Positions 11,171-24,548 of a stretch of DNA of 64,000 nucleotides are shown here, piece after piece; position 1 is the first letter of the stretch, and each line of letters begins with the position of its first letter. The DNA comes from Cunninghamia lanceolata. Taxonomy: Eukaryota; Streptophyta; Pinopsida; Cupressales; Cupressaceae. The DNA lies in assembly GCA_027924645.1 (NCBI GenBank), contig BSBN01000047.1, forward strand, positions 1,364,001 to 1,428,000. The letters run 5' to 3'. The position numbers and the translations under genes are program-made. The notes below the pieces were generated by a model. That model worked only from the letters and a program-made list of their open reading frames with translations. It had not been told where the DNA came from and made no database searches.

Positions 11171-12562
11171 TGACAAGGGTCGTTGGCCCTCGGCATTTAA
11201 TCATATTTTCATGTGTCAAATCCAAGGTTGTGTCATTGGCTATCTGTAATTAGGAATCCTATAGTTGCCAGTTTATCTAACTAACTCTAATGATCTCTAC
11301 TGATTGAAGAAATTAATGCTACTGATCTATCTGTTATGAAAATGAATTCTAGGAATATTGAAAACAAAGCTAAAACAATGAATTGCTAATGTAGATCTAT
11401 ACTATTCCATACAATTGAAACATACATTTATCTATGAGAAAATAGTAACTATCTTTCTAAACAAAATCTGAAACAGAACAGCAAACAACAGATTAACAAA
11501 ATAGAATAACAAAACAAACAATACTAGCCTTCTGCCTTGATGGTGGGAGTGGGCCCTTGCTCCACACCCTTAGGGCTAAAGACTAAAGCAATGAATCAAC
11601 ACAAGAAGCTAATATCACAATTCGCTTTCAGTCCAATTCCATCAGTACTATTTTGTATTCAGAAAAGTATCTATATCAAAATGAGATCAGAATAATAATA
11701 ATTCATCCGTTGTATCTTCTGTTGCTACCTTTTGTAATTTTATGACTAATCCAGTAATGAGATATCACCTACCCTAACTACTAGTTCATCTATGAGATAG
11801 TACCAATGTCTTATTCTACTAATTGTTTAACTACAGAGTAAAAAGTCATGCAATTAAAATAGATTTAGTGGAACAATAGTCTCAGTAAATCTGAGTCTTA
11901 GTTTCAAATACAACTGGGTAGTGAGGCCCTAAAATATAGGTACTCATGCAAAATCAAAAAGAGAAATAAAACTTCTAGCAGTTAACTAGGGTCTTCATTC
12001 GATTACTCAAGTGCTGATTGAGTAATATCTAGAGCACCCCAATTACCACTGGAAGTGTTGACTAGCAGTGGCACTGGAAATCTACATTTGTGTTGAGGAG
12101 GCTCTGAAGGTGTGTGCTTCCGTCTGCAGCTCCAGAGATATGCTTTATGGCTTTCTGTTCAACTCCAAAGATATGTTCATCTCCAGTTCATCTCTAGAGA
12201 TGATTCATCCCCTTATCTCAAAATCTCTCCAATCATATTGGAAAATATTGGAGACTGGTGCGGTATCCATATGTCAGCTTCAGAGATTATTAGGACCACC
12301 TCTAGAGATGACCAAAATTGTCTTTTCCCAAACATCTGCACCTGTAGATTCAAAAAGAGAGAATTTCTGCATATTTCCATTAATTCAATGCACATTAGTC
12401 CTTCAATAAGAAATATGATATTAAGTAATTCATCTCTCATTAATCATAATTAGAACAATCTTGTTAATCTACTTTGGTGCAGTCATCAGGACAATGGAAT
12501 AAGAAGGAAGGAAAAAGAGGGGTAAAAATGTGTATTTCATGGGTGCTACCTAGCACTCATCA
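11171..12562 (-). repeat. 5' LTR of gypsy Z
   Basis: Bounded on the plus strand by TGACAAGGGTCG (11171) and ...AGCACTCATCA (12562), so on the element strand it runs TGATGAGTGC ... TGTCA and is followed by the PBS. Its U3 part (about 12130-12310) repeats a CTCTAGAGATGA-like motif. Open frames inside it have no family resemblance and are not called. The partner LTR is not in the window. Confidence 0.75.
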
Positions 12563-13426
12563 GTTACTCTCTTTTTATTCAATGCCATGGACCTCTTGCA
12601 AGAATCTACTCTCTTAAGAAAGCTTGTTTTTTATTACATACAAGACTACCTGATATCTGAAGAAAGCATAAATACTACTCTGATTAATTACGACCTATTC
12701 AATGAGACAACCCTAGTTGCAAGGTTATTCACCCATAGGAATATTTAGAAATGCCATACTATTATTTATATCTTTAATGTCATAAAACATGGTCTCCAAA
12801 ATGATTGTTCAATCACAGTGAAAAATTCCCTCCGTTCCCACTACCATGAGCTTGGCCCTAAACTTGTTGATAAAATTGATGACACTTACCATGGACTCTA
12901 TATTTTGCTCAATCATGTTCCACATTGGTTAGAGCTTGCAGACGATGCAACAATTCAACCACATGCGATTGATGGAAATGATGCCAACCAACCTACATTT
13001 TTGGTTCCTAATGCTCATGCTAATGATAATGTTATTCTAGTATATTTTTGCTACAATTACTATATAGTTTCCTTATTTTTGTATATGTTATTCACAACAT
13101 ACATGTAGTTGGAGTTATCTTCTATTATGGGTCATGATACTCACTATTTTCTAAATGGGTAGAATATATAATTTCCTCCACTCTGTTTTTATTTTCTCCA
13201 ACTTGTAAAAAATTCTTATTATATGATAAGAATATTTTCAGGTCTCTGCACTTTTTGCCAAAGTGCTAGGAAGGCTTATTTGTTGCCACATATCTTTTGC
13301 ATGATATCAAAATAATAAATTAATTGCATATGCAATAGTAGTTGCATAGATTTATTACAACTAATAACAACAACAAAATTGGGTTATGAGATGACAAAGA
13401 AATTGCTACAAAAACCAAGCTATTAA
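12563..13426. other. Flank of gypsy Z / upstream region of the AP2 pseudogene, with one unassigned open frame
   Basis: Unique-looking DNA between the Z LTR and the AP2 pseudogene. An open plus-strand frame spans about 12770-13108 (no ATG at its best start) with a hydrophilic, His/Asn/Asp-rich stretch of about 75 residues before a hydrophobic tail. I do not recognise it. It could be a 5' exon of the AP2 gene with a donor-like GTATAT near 13040, but this rests only on position and strand. The rest is AT-rich without visible genes. Confidence 0.35.
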
Positions 13427-13926
13427 GACAATGGGAGAAATAATCAAGTTACTACAGATTGCACTATTAGTCCTACAAACTTCAAAAATGCAAGAAGGGA
13501 AGAAAAATACATAGGTGTTAGAAAATGTGCAAATGGTCGTTATGGAGCAGAAATCTATAGCTACATTTATAACCAACGTAAATGGCTAGGTACCTTTAAT
13601 ACAACAGAAGATGTTGCCTATGATTACTATAAGGCGACTATATCCATCAGAGGCATTAATATCACAACCAATTTCTCATACAAAAATTTAGAGGCATGCT
13701 AGCAATTTTCTAACCAACTCAAACATTCCATCAATGTACCTAAATATAGAGGTGTTAGAAAATGCCCACGGGGTTGTTATGGTGAAGAAGTCCTAGACCC
13801 AAACTCCAAGAAACATCATTGTCTTGGAACATTTGATACAACAGAAGAGGTTGCACATGTCTATGATATTGCAGCCATTTCGATGAGAGGCATCAAAGCA
13901 ATTACAAATTTCATTCACATGACTTC
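13427..13926 (+). pseudogene. AP2/ERF-type gene, 5' part with two AP2 domains, split by E2
   Basis: One frame opens after TAA 13424. It encodes a first AP2/ERF domain (13505-13681: YIGVRKCANGRYGAEI, then WLGTFNTTEDVAYDYY and RGINITTNF) and, after an in-frame TAG at 13700, a second domain (13742-13912: [32 protein letters not shown], then a RGI block). AP2/ERF proteins are DNA-binding transcription factors, and the YRGVR and WLG elements are their hallmark. Both copies are of the single-domain ERF style although two occur in tandem. In the second, WLG has become CLG. No start codon is visible; the frame is cut at 13926 by E2 and resumes at 21184. Confidence 0.8.
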
Positions 13927-15441
13927 TATTGATAGCAAGGAATACTGAGAAGAGGGGGGTGAATCAATATTCCACAAAACCACTTCTTAATAAATTTATT
14001 AGTCCAAACTCTAAAATTAATATCATGAAAGCAAAATGAGCATAGGAATAGCAACCACAAAGACATAACACATGAACACTAGGATTTTTACGTGGAAAAC
14101 CCAAAAAGGGAAAAACCACAATGAGTGTTAGCTCACAATATATTAATATAGCTCAATACCGGATTACAAGAAGGCTCACTACCTTAGGACTCACTGCCTT
14201 GGGGCTCATTGCCTAGAGAAATGCTCACTGCAAGAATGACTCACTGCCTAGAGAAAGAAAGAAGAAAGGAGAATGGCTCACTACCAATTTGAACTTCTTA
14301 GATTGCATCTACACATGCATGGTTACAGCTCCAATGAAGCACATAAATATTGTCTCAAAACTCTTCATCTCTGACTACTTGGTTTCACTGCTCTACTTTT
14401 ACATAAGAACCCGATCCCTTTTCTTCTGCTCTTATACAATTACTCTTCTTCACATGTCACACATTCACATTCGTATCACGCTTCCAAACACTGAATTTGA
14501 TCTCATATATATCCGCAACACTTAAAATCTTCACATTAAGTCGGCCTACTTAGATGAAGCGTATAGTTAATAAACTTGTAGTTGTCAGCCAAATCCACTC
14601 ACCAAAATACATAGTAGACCCAAATAACATTTGAAACACCTTCTCATATGTCAGCTCCAACTTTAGAACCACTTAGGATAAAGTTCTAATTAATAGAACT
14701 TACTGCACACAAATCAACCTATCATGTCAGCCTCAAACACAGACTGTTACTGATTCAATTCAACTGTCAAACTACATCTTTTACTACGGACCACAGGGCT
14801 TGCTCAAAATCATGTCAAAGATTCCTAAGACATCGCCAATCATACCTTCAGAACTGTAGAGCAAAATGTTCTTTAGCAGCAAAATGCAGACCATCAAAAC
14901 TTAGACTCTGTCACAGTCAAACTCTGTCAAACACTATAGCGATACTCAGTAGCTTGCAACTATCTTTCCAGTGGACTTTAGATCTTACAACTCTAGATTT
15001 AGACACTTCATACAAGTGTTTACAACACCTCAAAACCATATAACAAAATATGCACTTGCATAGAAATGTAGAGCATTGTACACTGTCCCTATCTTACTTT
15101 TGTTCATCTAAACTTAGATATTTTCTTCAAATGACTTTCGGAGGAAGTCATGACCTGAACCTTGGAATATATCATCATCAAATGGTTAAGTCATCATACC
15201 TAAACTGCATTTGCCGGTCTTCGTCTGCAGAGGCGTACTGATTCAATTTTTGTCCCTTACTCTGAACTCTGTCCATATTTGGTCATTTTGGCCTTCCGAA
15301 CTTGAATACTTTTGTGCCTTATTGCCAATCCAAGTTGGTCTTTTGGAATGATGTCTTCTTGTCATGTTGATGTATCATTTTGCCTTGTTGCCATCAATGA
15401 TAAAATTCCAGTCTTCTTCATAGCAATGTCTCTTGCCAACA
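13927..15441 (-). repeat. 3' LTR of E2
   Basis: 1,515 bp, from TATTGATAGC (13927) to GCCAACA (15441) on the plus strand, and colinear with 19585-21178. It carries CTCACTGCC-type short repeats (14170-14290), a CTAAGT/ACTTA palindrome (14538-14555) and a short ATATATAT TATA-like tract (14505-14512). Confidence 0.92.
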
Positions 15442-15590
15442 ATCTCCCCCTTTGGCATTGATGGCAACACTTAGTGAAAAATGTTTGACTGCCTTGACTG
15501 CTCCCCCTTTTTATATATACACTCTATATTTATTCTCCACTCAATATGTTTGCCCATTTTTCACTGATCTTCTTCTCCCCCTTTGACATT
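15442..15590 (-). other. E2 polypurine tract cluster
   Basis: On the minus strand AAAGGGGGAGAT abuts the 3' LTR (15442-15453). Further GGGGGAG-type tracts lie near 15502-15512 and 15573-15585. The pattern parallels E1. Confidence 0.7.
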
Positions 15591-15804
15591 AATGGCAAAG
15601 GTGTAGGTCTCAGAGTCAAAAAGTGTCAAAACTGCAAAATTTGCTATACTCTACCGCATATGTACAGATACAATCTTCAACTTTAATTTACATGTGCTAC
15701 AGGATGTCATTGAATATGTTCTTAATTTGAGTCCACTCTCAATCCCATCTTTTCTTAGCATTGTCCAAAATTTGAATATGACCACTAAGTAGAAAAAGTA
15801 TGGT

Positions 15805-17954
15805 CTATGCCTGGTCAGGATCAGAGGGTGTATCTGTATGTGAAGCTGTTTGTGCCTCAGATGCAAGATTAAACATTGAGTCTAACTTAGGACTCATTAG
15901 TTTTCTTAGTTGACACATTCTGGGTCTGATTTGATTCCTCTCACTTATTAGATTGCTCAAGTCATTATGAAGGTTGATGACTTGACTTTCCTTGCTGCTA
16001 ACTGATTCTGCTACCGGATTAAATGTCTTGGACATGTTCAACAGTTTTTGCTCCAAATCCTTGATCTTCTCTGTTGTTTTCCTTGTGACTTCCAGCCAGG
16101 ATAAACAAAATTTGTATATGTCACCAGCTTCTTTAATGGCACTTTGAACACTTCTTATTTCTTGGTCTAAAGAGATTTTATCATTGATCAACATGATTTT
16201 TAACTTGACTAATCTTTTCTCATCAAATTCTTTTATGACCTTTGTTTTTGCAGATTTTTCAAAGGATTCAAAATGATTTCTAATTGATCTTATCATACCT
16301 TTTATTTGATGATATCACTGTATCTTTCTGGTAATTAGGTGTCAACTTTCCAACTACACCAGATACTATTGTAATGAGCTTATTGTCTTGCATGTGAGTT
16401 TTCATCAATTCTTCATGTGCCTTTGCTTGGGCAAATGATACTAATTCAAATTTATGTTCTGGAGATAGGGAATTTAGATTTATTGGCTCTTGAAGAAACT
16501 TGGGTAGATCTGGGATTTGTGCACTTTGTAGCTTTTCCAAGGGTTTTGCAACAGTGTCTCTTGCCATTTTTTCTTCACAAAATGAAACTTTCTTTCTCTT
16601 CTTTTCTTCAGTTGTGGCATCTGTTGTGGATGAGGTCCTTGCTCTTTTTCTAAGACTAGATGCTAGTCTCTCTTCTTCAGATCTCTTTTCTTTCCTTTCT
16701 GGAGTGCTTGAAGTCCATTCTACTATTGCACTTATGGAATTTGATCCTTCTGAGTTGGTTGTTTCCTTACTTAATTTTCCATCTTATGTTTTCTCTGACT
16801 GCTCAAATTCCATCAACATTCTGGAAGATAATTTTGAGAATGTCCCAAATCTATCCTCTTTGGGATCAATAGGTTACTTAGTAGTGCATCAGCTAATTCA
16901 GTCAAGACATCTTCTTCAACTTCATAACCTAGTGCAGGGACCCATATGGTTCTTGGTTCCACAGTTTCCATGAAGCATTTGTCTTTATCCACCATGAATA
17001 CAATATCCTTTTCATACTTTATCACCACATTTTCAAGTATCCAGAACCTACTTGACATTTTCTTCTGAAGGTCTTCGAAATAAGTCCATAAGATTTCATT
17101 CTGCTTATCTACATTGCCCAAACTTTGTAAGTGATTTCTTATTTGAGTGGCTACAGGTATGTGATCAAGCCAAACAATATTCCTAAACCGGGTAGCTCTC
17201 CCAGGAAGTAAAAGAGCAAACATGTAATCAGTGTTCCATATTTGAAGGGATGATCAGTTTCTTTTGACCTTCTCAAGTTTTCCATAAGTTCACTCTGGAG
17301 CAATTCACAGAGGTCATAATCCGTATTATTCTTGATCATGTCATATACTGTGTATATGGTTGATGCAGACATAGAATTTTCCTTGTTGGAAAAGTATATC
17401 TTGTATCCAATGATCATTGATGCAAATTTGACAGCATGATCCTTAATATCATTTACTGTAAGAGTATTCTTATCAAATTTGGCTCCTGTTAGCTGCATTA
17501 CCACATTGTTCTTCATTTTCTTTGTGCCTAGTACCCTTCCAGAGGAGCTCATACCAATTACAGCTTTGATGGCTTCTTTAGTTATCAAATAGGGTTCATC
17601 AAGCCATAAGGATTCATCATGAATTCTACTTAGAATAAGCTTGACCCATGCATCAATCAGAATTGCAGGAAAATCCAACCATGTGTCAAGTTTTTTTTCC
17701 CCTAGAATTTTATAAGCATCTTTCAACACAATATCCATAGTAGTCAGTTCGTCCAAATATAGTTTTCCTAACTTCATGTGATCATATTCTTCTAGACTAA
17801 TATGAATGTATGCTCTGATATCTTCCATATGCATAAGCCTAGGTGGAGTAATTGAGAATGCCCCTGACAAATCATTTTCCAGAGATTTGAAGAATTATTT
17901 CTTAAACTTGGGGCAAGGCATTTTTCCTATCTCAATTACGTGAGGAGTAAACAT
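15805..17954 (-). pseudogene. E2 second ORF: large unassigned protein, frame-broken
   Basis: Minus-strand coding sequence of about 700 codons from a likely ATG at 17954, broken by one TAA (about 17895) and several frameshifts (near 17215, 16800 and 16290). The N-terminal two thirds (about 17850-16820) look globular, with conserved-looking W, Y and hydrophobic positions. A Ser/Thr/Glu-rich basic linker follows (RKRAR and EEKKRKK, about 16560-16720; possible nuclear-localisation signal). A helical, heptad-rich C-terminus spans about 16560-15805. It lacks polymerase, protease, integrase and zinc-finger motifs. The N-terminal layout faintly recalls the putative plant transposon protein family (PF20167), but I cannot confirm that. 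It lies between Gag and the PPT, where autonomous elements carry pol. Confidence 0.6.
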
Positions 17955-18400
17955 TTCTAGAGCAATTTAATTTTCATAGTAGGGTTTCAAGTTTTAAATA
18001 CCTCTTTCGCTGGTAGGATTTCCTTGATCCTGATTTGAAATCTTTTGGAAAAAAAATTGTAATCACTTTGAATCTTGCTTTGGTTCACCTTAGTCACTTG
18101 AGTGTATGGAATGCATAATGATTTTTCCTTCGGATACAACTCCTCTTATCCTTTGCAGGCCAAAACTTAAGTTTCATTAATGTCATCTTACAAAAAGTCA
18201 TTGAGCACCTTCCCGACAGTCACAAACACCTTAGATCACTCCGCAAATCTTTGCAATTTGTCATTTTCTTCCAGAACTTGCTTCAAAGGATTTGTCATGT
18301 CATTCCTCTTATCATATCTTCATGCCGAATTCCAGCACTAACTATCTGGCTGGGGGTTTTGGATTTTCAACACTACTCCCCCTAAGCCAGAGCTCCCAAT
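17955..18400 (-). other. Spacer between the two E2 ORFs
   Basis: About 450 bases with no convincing reading frame. A CCCCCTAAG purine/pyrimidine tract lies near 18380. Pol should start here in an autonomous relative, so this may be a deletion scar. Confidence 0.4.
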
Positions 18401-19516
18401 TTACTTCCCGGAGGAAGTATCTGCACCGGAAGATGGTGTGGATTCATCCTTGGCTTCAATCACATCTTTCTTGATCCAAATCTTGCCCATTTCCTTCTTG
18501 GTTTCAACCAGATCAATCTTTTCTTTTCCTTTATCATTCCTCTGCTCTATTTTCCTTTCTTCAACATAGTAATTTCTCTTCACATTCTTGCTTCTGCGGA
18601 ATCTTGCAACATGTCCAAATTTGTTGCAATTGAAGCACACAATGTTTCCTTGTCCTTGATTCCTTCTTCTGAATGAATTTATCCTTAATCTGCATTGATT
18701 AGGCATATGTCCAAATTTATTGCATGCAAAACACTTTCCATTGAGCGATTGACTATTCCTTGCATTGTAGGAACCATTCCTTACCAAATTTGTGCATTCA
18801 TTTGATTTGTGACCAATTTTCTTGCAATTGAAACATTGACCAGAAAAGGATGGAACATTTTGATTATGGTTTATTCTACTCCTGCACTGGATAGCTTTAT
18901 GACCAAACTTATTGCAATTAAAACAATGGCCATTGAAAGATGGATACCTTTGAGCATTTGGTTGTCTGACAGGAGGTCTTCTAGGTGTTCTTCTTTGATT
19001 TCTAAACTGTTTTCCTCTATTTTTCTTTAACTCAGTGTTTGTTTGACCTAATTTTGAACTTTCTCCTTTCTTAAATCCCAAACCTTTCTTATCATCAGCA
19101 CTCCTTTGACTAGAAATCACCTCATCAAGCTTTGTAGAACTTAGTTTAAACTTTTCTTCATAGCTATTGGCTGCATTCAGATCAAATTTCAAAAGCAACA
19201 CTTCTTTGCCCAATTTTTCACATTCCTCTGATTTATCCTTAACAACTTGATTCAAATGCCTTTCAATTTCTTCCTTCTTTTCAACTTTCAGTGTCAACCC
19301 ATTTAGAAACTCATGTGCTTCATCTAATTGATCATTTAGCTCATTGCTTTCCTCTTTGAACTTCTTGACTTGCTCTCTTAACTTTAGGATGTATTCATCA
19401 GCTTCTTGAATATTAGCTTTTAGATCCTTGATTTCTGCTTCAGATTTTTCAAGATCAACAAGGGCTACTTCTAGTTCATTGTTGCTTTCATAACTTCCAA
19501 ATCTTCTTGCTACCAT
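18401..19516 (-). CDS. Gag-like protein with coiled coil and four CCHC zinc knuckles (E2)
   Basis: An open 371-codon frame starting only about 55 bases after the PBS. Residues about 15-125 are strongly charged with heptad-like Leu/Ile spacing (coiled coil). Residues about 130-150 resemble the Sirevirus Gag tail. Residues 165-190 are Arg/Pro-rich. CCHC knuckles begin near residues 198, 228, 262 and 294; the fourth lacks its final cysteine (CFNCNKFGHVARFR). The tail is Lys/Glu-rich. The capsid domain normally N-terminal to this region is absent. Zinc knuckles bind nucleic acid, so the product may package the element RNA. It is the longest uninterrupted coding frame among the window's Gag-like genes, but expression is unproven. 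Confidence 0.75.
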   Translation of the reverse strand: MVARRFGSYESNNELEVALVDLEKSEAEIKDLKANIQEADEYILKLREQVKKFKEESNELNDQLDEAHEFLNGLTLKVEKKEEIERHLNQVVKDKSEECEKLGKEVLLLKFDLNAANSYEEKFKLSSTKLDEVISSQRSADDKKGLGFKKGESSKLGQTNTELKKNRGKQFRNQRRTPRRPPVRQPNAQRYPSFNGHCFNCNKFGHKAIQCRSRINHNQNVPSFSGQCFNCKKIGHKSNECTNLVRNGSYNARNSQSLNGKCFACNKFGHMPNQCRLRINSFRRRNQGQGNIVCFNCNKFGHVARFRRSKNVKRNYYVEERKIEQRNDKGKEKIDLVETKKEMGKIWIKKDVIEAKDESTPSSGADTSSGK

Positions 19517-19570
19517 GATTACACTACCCTAGATCTTCCTTAGGCTGTTAGGCCTCTTCCAAGAAACCTT

Positions 19571-19582
19571 GCTCTGATACCA
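19571..19582 (-). other. E2 primer-binding site (initiator tRNA-Met)
   Basis: On the minus strand TGGTATCAGAGC, a perfect copia-type PBS, lies two bases from the LTR end at 19585. Confidence 0.9.
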
Positions 19583-19584
19583 AT

Positions 19585-21178
<1,594 letters not shown>

Positions 21179-21183
21179 ACTTC

Positions 21184-21832
21184 AAATCCAAGTAAGTTCA
21201 TTCCCAGTCAATTCATTCTTCCTTTCCCTACTTTCATATCTTGCTCCAAATTCAATGCAAATTATACTAGCCCTATCAATATCTTGCAAGATGCTTGCTC
21301 TGACTATACATGTAGGAATTCCAACATTGAACATTCTGTACTAGATGCAAAAATGTACACCTCTATTGAACTACTCATAAACAATTCTATGCACTCTTCA
21401 ATAACAATGATAGAGAATAATCATCAATTTCTTGGAGGTTCTTCAAGCAATTTCCAACCATCTATCTCCCTTCCTAGAGGTGTTACCAATAGTACAATGA
21501 ACATTGCCATTAATAGGCATTCTGAAAAAGATCCATCGACCAGTTGTAGTCAAAATCTTGAATTGTCATTTTCATGTTCATAGACCTCCTCCATCTCAAT
21601 TGTTCACTCTCCTTTTCACAACAACAACAATGCTAATATAGAATCAGGATTGTTGGATTAGGTAATCTAGAAGTTCCTTCCTCAATAGGAACAACTACAA
21701 CTGAAGAAAAATACCATGCATGTTTCTCAACATCAATGCTCAAGTTCATCTATTAAGATACAAGAAACTTCAAAATATTTATCTCACATCAAACAAGGAT
21801 TGCTTCTCATCTACTTCAATTTTATTTTTTGA
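21184..21832 (+). pseudogene. AP2/ERF-type gene, 3' part after the E2 insertion
   Basis: With one ACTTC copy removed, the AP2 frame that stops at 13926 continues here without a shift. It reads a low-complexity Ser/Asn/Ile/Pro-rich C-terminal region to TAG 21581. The same frame remains Asn/Gln/Ser-rich past further TAG codons at 21659, 21668 and 21686 and only ends at TGA 21830, so the original C-terminus was probably longer. Ser/Asn/Gln-rich tails are common in AP2/ERF activators. All four internal stops in this part, and the one between the AP2 domains, are TAG. Confidence 0.7.
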
Positions 21833-21989
21833 TATTTCAACCTTGGAAGCACAAATACATATTGCTTCATGTTTATAAACTATATACTATTATGATGTCT
21901 CATTCCAATGCATTCATATATGTCAATCTTATTGCAATACATATACAAACACAAACAAATGATAGGTACTAGCCACTATGTGGCACTTG
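21833..21989. other. Short spacer between the AP2 pseudogene and unit X copy A
   Basis: AT-rich, with no gene visible. Homology to copy B begins at about 21990 (TTTAAAGGAATGTTAACATG). Confidence 0.5.
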
Positions 21990-22527
21990 TTTAAAGGAAT
22001 GTTAACATGTATACTATTTTGATTCTATGAAAGTTTGTTCATCCATCAAATTATTTTACAGTGATCAATTCCTGACTTGAAGAAATTTGGTCCAATGATT
22101 TGACCATTAGATCTTGAGTTCATTTCTAGTCTATTGCTTGAAGATTTCTTTGGAGTACACAAAGCATTGTTGGGAATCTCATCGCATTCTTTTGAATCCA
22201 TGGGGCTGAAAATTGATTTGCTAACAGATGTAGAGAATGGTGAAGATATTTTTGTCTTTTGAGTTGCTATCTTCTAAATTTTCATTAGAAGTGAATGGAT
22301 ATTTATTTGTTTTTGAACTTTTTTTTGGCTTCTTTAAGGGTGTTGCTAAAATTTTAGAAACTATATTTAGAAAGAGACAACTAGATGGAATGTTTCATTT
22401 TTTGTTGTGATAGAATAGAATGAGAGACCATAATTTGTGTTGAATCAATATGTCAGCAAACCTACTGGGCATCTTTGTTTGAAATGGGAAAAAACATGAA
22501 AGAAGTCCTTACTAAACATTATGTCAT

Positions 22528-22858
22528 TCATTTATTCTTCTCCATCTCTTGAATAGTTGTGAGGTTCACACATTGAAAATTCACAAGGATCCTTGTGCCT
22601 ACGCAACATAATATTGTTGCATTGGATGAATGCCCACTGAGATTAAAGGTGTCATATATAGAACTTATGCAAGTCTCAAAAGATTCTAAAGGAACTCCTA
22701 GCTGACCTATCATATTCACATATTGAGCTATAGAAACTCTAACCAAAACATTCACATTGCAACATCATCTTCCTCTGTCTTGCTGTAAACATGCAAAAAC
22801 AACTTCTATAAAATTCAAGTGGTTAAATTTCAGAGGACAACCTGAGCCATCTGATCTA
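22528..22858 (-). pseudogene. SPARK-like cysteine-rich ectodomain fragment, copy A
   Basis: The minus frame starts with a Cys-Pro-Leu block (GCPLKF) and an AC motif, then a CC pair preceded by an extra in-frame TGA. It continues SIAQYVNMIGQLGVP, a TC and LCC series, and the TTIQEMEK end. The spacing of CP, AC, CC, SIAQ, C, C and the TVQEM end resembles the SPARK domain of plant receptor-like kinases such as the At1g11050 type. In those proteins it is extracellular. Transmembrane and kinase parts are not visible here. Similarity was judged by eye; other Cys-rich apoplastic families are possible. Confidence 0.5.
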
Positions 22859-23769
22859 GATTGTCTTCTTTCATTTTCCAACTACAAACTCCTTTAAAAT
22901 ACTATTGTTGATGTGAATCTAACATTCTGACTCCAAATTTATTGCACAATTTAAATTTTGGTGAATTTAATAAGATTGTAGTTAAAAATCAACATGTTAC
23001 CTAATGAAAATTGCAAAGTGCAAAGCATGATTCCTAAAAGGTGGACTACAAACTACATTTAAATTTCACAACTTTGCTCATTCATGCATATCTAACTTCA
23101 AGTTGGCAAAAATGAGTTAAAATATTGTCCTGAATCAACTATCGATCTTTCCAAGAAGCCTGCATAGCATGCGAAAACTTTGTGGCCAATTGTTGAACTC
23201 TTAAATATCACAAATTCACACATGTAAATTAGTTGTAACTACAATAAGATTGAAATCTATAACAAAATTAGTCATGCCAACACCTCTAAGATCCTAGAAA
23301 ACCTATTCGCCAAATTTTTTAGTGATTTTGTGACTTTGTAAAACTGCAAATTGTAGAAAAACCAAAGATGCCAAAATGTACCACAAAATGGTGTAGTTGT
23401 CAAATTATATTGGAAAGTATATATTTTTTCTGTTAAGATTTTTTTAAATTATTTTGTATGGATAATCAGGTTGACAAGATTTTATGACTCAAATTTCAAC
23501 ACTTGCGAGTACGACTACAAATGGACACGTTTGAGTTGATAAGTATATCGATGTTGCAAAAGATTTAGGAGATTTATGACCATGAATCATCAACAAACAT
23601 TAATTTTTGACTTGATCAAGCTAAGGTGACAATGGGACTTTGCATGCAACTAGAAGACCAACATGATTTTCTTGAGAGAATGACTCAACAACACATATCA
23701 ATTAATGAACAGAAAAAATTTAAAATTTGTCAAGGTAAAAAATGTGGACAACCCATCCAAAGCATGATG

Positions 23770-24548
23770 CTTATTTGAATTGTACACCTTGAGAAGATGC
23801 ACTATCCTCCTATTTACTACTTCCAATTGTCCATTAGTCTAGGGATGGAATGTAGTAGACTTGCTCAACTTTGTGTCTAGCAAAGAACAAAGTGCTTTCT
23901 AGAAAGCACTCAAGAAACTTATATCTCTATTTGAAAAGGTAGTTTTTGGGGTTGCAAAGTGGCTCTAGACATGCTAAAAATATCGTTTAGTTATTTCCAA
24001 AGCTAAGATTCCTTTCTTATAAGGAATCAGAATAGCCATCATTGAGAATCAATCGACTATTATAAAAACACAATCATTACCATGCTTAGAAGTAGGGTAC
24101 CTTGAGAGAAAGTCCATGGAAATAGATTCTCATGGTTTCTTTAAAACTAGTAGAGATGTGTACAAACCTTGCTTCTTGTTCACTAGTTTGGGAATTGCAC
24201 ATGCAATACAAGACTTGATGTATTTGGTGATATCAGGCTTAAGTTGCGGCTACAAAAGTACTTTTATAACACAACAAGGGTCTTTTGACCTCCAAAATGT
24301 CCTAGAAGCTTGTTAAAATGAGCCTCACATATTAATTTATGTCTCTCTATCTCACCTAGAATGCACAAGTGCCCAAGGTGGTATAGGAGTCCATCTTGCA
24401 AGTAACAATTTGGAACTAAAGTACTACAAAGAAAATTTTGATAAATACCTACAAAATCCTTGTTAGAAGGATACAATTTTGACCATGTGTTAACTTCGTG
24501 TCCACTTGCATCAAGAATAGAAAGAAGATCTTGAATTGGTGGATAGTT
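23770..24548 (-). pseudogene. Ty3/gypsy integrase fragment, copy A
   Basis: Minus-strand frames show the end of RNase H and the integrase zinc-binding region (GHLCILGEIERHKLICEAH ... GHFGGQKTL). Further down comes the catalytic-core end (STTFHP, TNGQLEVVNR) carrying the DDE glutamate. The HPQ glutamine codon is TAG here (HP-stop-TNGQLE). Frameshifts and stops make it inactive. Copies B and D carry the same segment. Confidence 0.8.

Larger units (their letters stand above)
536..12562 (-). mobile_element. Truncated Ty3/gypsy LTR retrotransposon (Z), interrupted by E1
   Basis: On the minus strand the element reads 5' LTR (12562-11171), primer-binding site, Gag with degenerate zinc knuckles, a Q/N/W-rich linker, protease, then reverse transcriptase ending near 536. 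The E1 copia element (1756-8744) sits inside the protease. Flanking pentamers AGGGT (1751-1755) and AGGGC (8745-8749) differ by one base, and with one copy removed the minus-strand frame runs straight across the site. The 3' half of pol and the 3' LTR are missing or outside the window. The LTR start and PBS context resemble Athila/Tat-type gypsy elements. Many in-frame stops show it is inactive. Confidence 0.85.

Noticed and set aside
12068..12453. Overlapping open frames of 113 codons inside the gypsy Z LTR
   Set aside because: They overlap each other in different frames and coincide with the repeated CTCTAGAGAT motifs. No protein resemblance; LTR sequence explains them.
16417..16973. Plus-strand open frames of up to 157 codons in E2
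   Set aside because: Antisense shadows of the second E2 ORF; Leu/Phe-rich composition typical of the complement of a Lys/Glu-rich helix.
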